DNA of 31,084 nucleotides from Condylostoma magnum (lineage: Eukaryota; Ciliophora; Heterotrichea; Heterotrichida; Condylostomatidae): assembly GCA_920105805.1 (NCBI GenBank), contig CAKKTI010000194.1:1-31084 (forward strand). The letters are read 5' to 3'. The translations under genes were made by a program, and so were the position numbers. The first letter of the stretch is position 1; the number at the start of each line of letters is the position of its first letter. Below are positions 28,368 to 31,084 of this stretch, in pieces. The notes under the pieces were generated by a model. That model was not told where the DNA came from, searched no databases, and saw only the letters and a program-made list of their open reading frames with translations.

Positions 28368-31084
28368 CTACCTATCTAAAAGTTTGCTTATATTGTCTTC
28401 TAGGATACTAAGTCTTCTATCCATTCTACTCTCTAACTGTTCAATATATTGCTGCACCTTCAAATCTGCTCTTTTTGTTTGTTTTAGAATAGCAACATTA
28501 ATCTTTTCAATATCTTTGATTCTCTCTGTGATTACCTTTGTCTTTCCCTCCCAGTTTCCCATGACTTCATCTGATTACTGAGTAGTTGAGCAAGCTTGGA
28601 TGTAATTATAATCCTGCTTATTTCTATTCCAAAACATAATTTGCTCTATTTCTATTATAAGATCTAGTTACTCTTAAGTCTCTGCAACTATCATATTCAT
28701 ATAGACCCTATCAAACACATCTCCTATCAGAGAAATTAGCAAGTTCATCATTATAATAAAGTTGAAATATATAGCAATGTAGAATATTATCCACCCAGCC
28801 CCGTGAATCATGTCTAGTTCAAATTCGCCTATAAACAGAAGCGTTGATAGTTTAAAATTAGCAGAAAATGGCTCGTTTCCTTCAAAAATGATGAAATATA
28901 GGAAAGTAAAGCCTAAGGAGGAATACATTAAAACTATTAGAAAGTTGCCTAAGTTTTTCGCTACTTCTACAAGCATATAAGTCATATATCTTGTGCTTTT
29001 GAATAGTCGGAAGTATGTTAGACCTCTTAGTCAGGATAGAATGAAGACAATTTCTAGTAAAATTTAAGTATGTATGTCTAGGTAGTAGCAAATGATATAG
29101 ACTATTAGTATTATTTATCTACTCAGGTCTGTGTAATTCCACCATTAACTCCAATATGATTTAGCTGTTGCTATCTATAATATTTCTTATAGGAATAACA
29201 AAATATTAACCGATAATAGAGGTATAATTAAGTAGATCTGATAATCTGTTTGCTACAGTAGGGAAAAAGTGCAAAGCAATACTAAAAATAAAATGTATAT
29301 AGCGAATTCTATCAACAAGTAAGGAAACACCTAGCTCCATTTGTACTGCAGGTAATTTTATAAAACATGAGATCTTAAAATATCCTCATTACCACAGTTG
29401 ATAATAGACTTTAGAAAATCAATACTATCTTAAGACCCAATTGCAAAGTTTACTTGAAATTGACTTACTTTGAATTCAATTGGTTATTTTTCATTTTCTT
29501 GTCCTAAAAACTTATCAACTTAAAATCCTTGAGTCTTATTGACTTATATAACCTACTCTTATTATAAGTTTCCAAATGAAGTCATTTCTTTAGATTTCGG
29601 AAATGCTAAGTAATATAATCTGGGTACAAAGCTAGATCTCAGACTATTTATGGCTATCATATCATTCTGCACATATTTGGCAAACTGGCTTAGTAGTTAA
29701 TCCCCTTCTTCACCACACTCTTTAATCATAAGTTCACTGCACTCTATAGTCTAAGCGATGTTACTGTAGCCTATGGCTGATAGACCAACAGGATCTCTTA
29801 TAAAAGGACAGTTATACTTCAAAGCAGCTAGTAAAGGTTTTACTTAGTTGAAAAAACTGTAGATATGATAGACATTAATGCAGTAAGGAGCTATTATTAA
29901 GTTCTAGAGTTATATGTCATATGGAAGTTCATTACCTTAGAATATTTTTAATATAGTTGAGTTGAAGTGATTGTAAAGACAACTTTTTTATTGATTATCA
30001 GTAGAAGAATTACTAATCAACAGCTATGTATTCGATGTGAGTTCAAATGCATTTTATTCTATAATTATTTTACCTTCCTCGTTACCTATAAACATCTTAT
30101 CAAAGTTCTTCTAGAATCTAATAACAATTGGTATAAAGTTGAAATTCTAAGTGAAAATGAGTACTTTTTGAATAATTGACCATACTTTAATTGATCTGTC
30201 ATTGGAAGCTGAAAAAATCATTTTCCTGTCTTCATAGAACACAATATCATTAATTTTACTCTTATGTGATTTTAAATTTGCGATTCTTTACAGTTGTTAA
30301 TAAGACCACAGTATAATCAACCCTGAGCTATCTCCAGATACCAAGTATAAGGAATCACTAGTGATATTAATAGCAGTCACAATACCTTTATGACCATGCA
30401 ATACTCCTTAACTTTGGTATGTATTTAAGTCCGTTACTCTTACAAGCATATCTCTTCCTCCAGATATAACAAAATCCCCTTCATTATCGAAAATTACCCG
30501 ATCTACTATATCAGTATGGCAATTAATCTTAGTAATCAAGCTTTTAGTATCAATATCCCAGATTCCAATACTATTATCAAAACTAGCTGAAGCAACAAGA
30601 TTTCGTTTCTTGCAAATATCAACACAGGTTACACCGGCACTATGCTTCTCTATAAACTATCCTTAACCTTAAATAAACCCTACCTTTTTATCATCTCCAG
30701 CTGTAACAACTAAGTCTCCTGTAGTCTTAATACCACACAATCCTCTAGTGTGTCCCTCAATAACTCCAATTTACAGCAGGGTATCAGAATCCCATATCTT
30801 AGCAGCATTTTCTCGCATTGACACTGTCAAAAGATTCCCATTTTCCTGAAACTCCATGGCTGATATTGCATTATCATGTGCTTTAAACGAATCAAAGCTC
30901 GTAAACAACTTTAAATCCCAAATTCTTATAGTTGAATCATGAGCGGCTGATACAATAAAATTAGTGTTCTTAGGGGCAACCATTCCAGTGATTCTTGCAG
31001 TATGTCCCTACCAGGTAGCAACTTCTTTCCCACTCTCTAACTCCCAAACCTTAACCGTAGTATCAACACTTCCAGTTATAATCA
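28368..31084 (-). CDS. WD40-repeat / TRP-like cation channel fusion (5' end outside window)
   Basis: 904 residues visible in one open frame, running off the right edge. Residues ~1-330: about eight WD40 repeats (STIRIWDLK, NAAKIWDS, NSIGIWDI, RSIKVWSI; GH and SASFD turns). Residues ~330-560: cytosolic linker. Residues ~565-800: six-helix channel, with S1 (FPYLLIEFAIYILFLVLLCT), S2 (PLLSVNILLFLQEIL), S3-S5, a pore-loop candidate (FKLSTLLFIGEFELDM) and S6 ending MMNLLISLIGDVFDRV, the TRP-type NLLI-x-x-I/M-G-D motif. Residues ~820-904: coiled coil (IEQLESRMDRRLSILEDNIS), likely for subunit assembly. TGA is Trp in ILSWLRG. Ends TAG TAA (28370-28365). Ion selectivity and gating cannot be read. Cytosolic WD40 propeller may dock regulators. 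Confidence 0.85.

Noticed and set aside
30030-30060. GTTCAAATGC as a tRNA T-loop
   Set aside because: No acceptor, D or anticodon stems around it; it lies inside the channel gene.
1-31084. Mass pseudogenisation (many in-frame stops in conserved genes)
   Set aside because: Stops fall on conserved Gln and Trp columns and no frameshifts are needed inside RPS18, GET4, MIC10, RNF10 or the channel, so a variant code explains them.

Overview
The window looks like nuclear DNA of a heterotrich ciliate that uses a Condylostoma-type genetic code (NCBI table 28). All three standard stop codons occur as sense codons inside conserved domains: TAA and TAG read as Gln, and TGA reads as Trp. TAA and TAG also end genes. 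RPS18 shows this most clearly: TAA sits at Gln positions inside the protein and TAG follows exactly where the family ends. A 15-nt GT-AG intron in the NAXD gene fits the very short introns known from heterotrichs. The karyorelict code (only TGA stops) fits worse, because RPS18 ends on TAG. The Blepharisma code (only TGA reassigned) is excluded by the many internal TAA/TAG codons. Because nothing closes a reading frame, every CDS below was called from homology, codon pattern and composition, and most 3' ends are uncertain by a few codons.

Layout. 1-2.9 kb (minus): edge of an MFS transporter, a TTLL-type tubulin glutamylase and RPS18. 3-6.1 kb (plus): NAXD (NAD(P)H-hydrate repair), GET4 (tail-anchored protein targeting) and a second MFS sugar-type transporter. 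6.1-7.6 kb: AT-rich, one uncertain small gene. 7.6-9.3 kb (minus): a tight head-to-tail group of a CaaX-tailed micro-protein, MIC10, a protein starting MGVVCC and an ankyrin-repeat protein. 9.6 kb (plus): a protein starting MGCFLSK. 10.4-11.9 kb (minus): RNF10-like RING protein. 12.1-16.9 kb: a Gln-rich coiled-coil protein with 36-bp repeats converging on a TPR protein. 17-20.9 kb (plus): a small protein, a CK1-family kinase and a kelch protein. 21-24 kb: a coiled-coil protein (minus) divergent from a probably secreted, acidic Gln/Glu-rich protein (plus). 24-26.9 kb (minus): four tightly packed genes including a LITAF-domain protein. 27.3-28.3 kb: two genes whose start codons diverge with 5 nt between them, one a C9orf85/DUF2039 protein. 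28.4 kb to the right edge (minus): a large WD40 + TRP-like ion-channel fusion.

The genes are mixed housekeeping and cilium/cytoskeleton functions with no common pathway and no operon-like functional logic. The striking features are the code, the extreme compaction (gaps between coding regions of 1, 4-5, 5, 8, 11, 16, 22 and 27 nt), and in-frame tandem TAA/TAG codons at many gene ends. I saw no rRNA, tRNA, CRISPR array, transposon, virus-like element or telomere.
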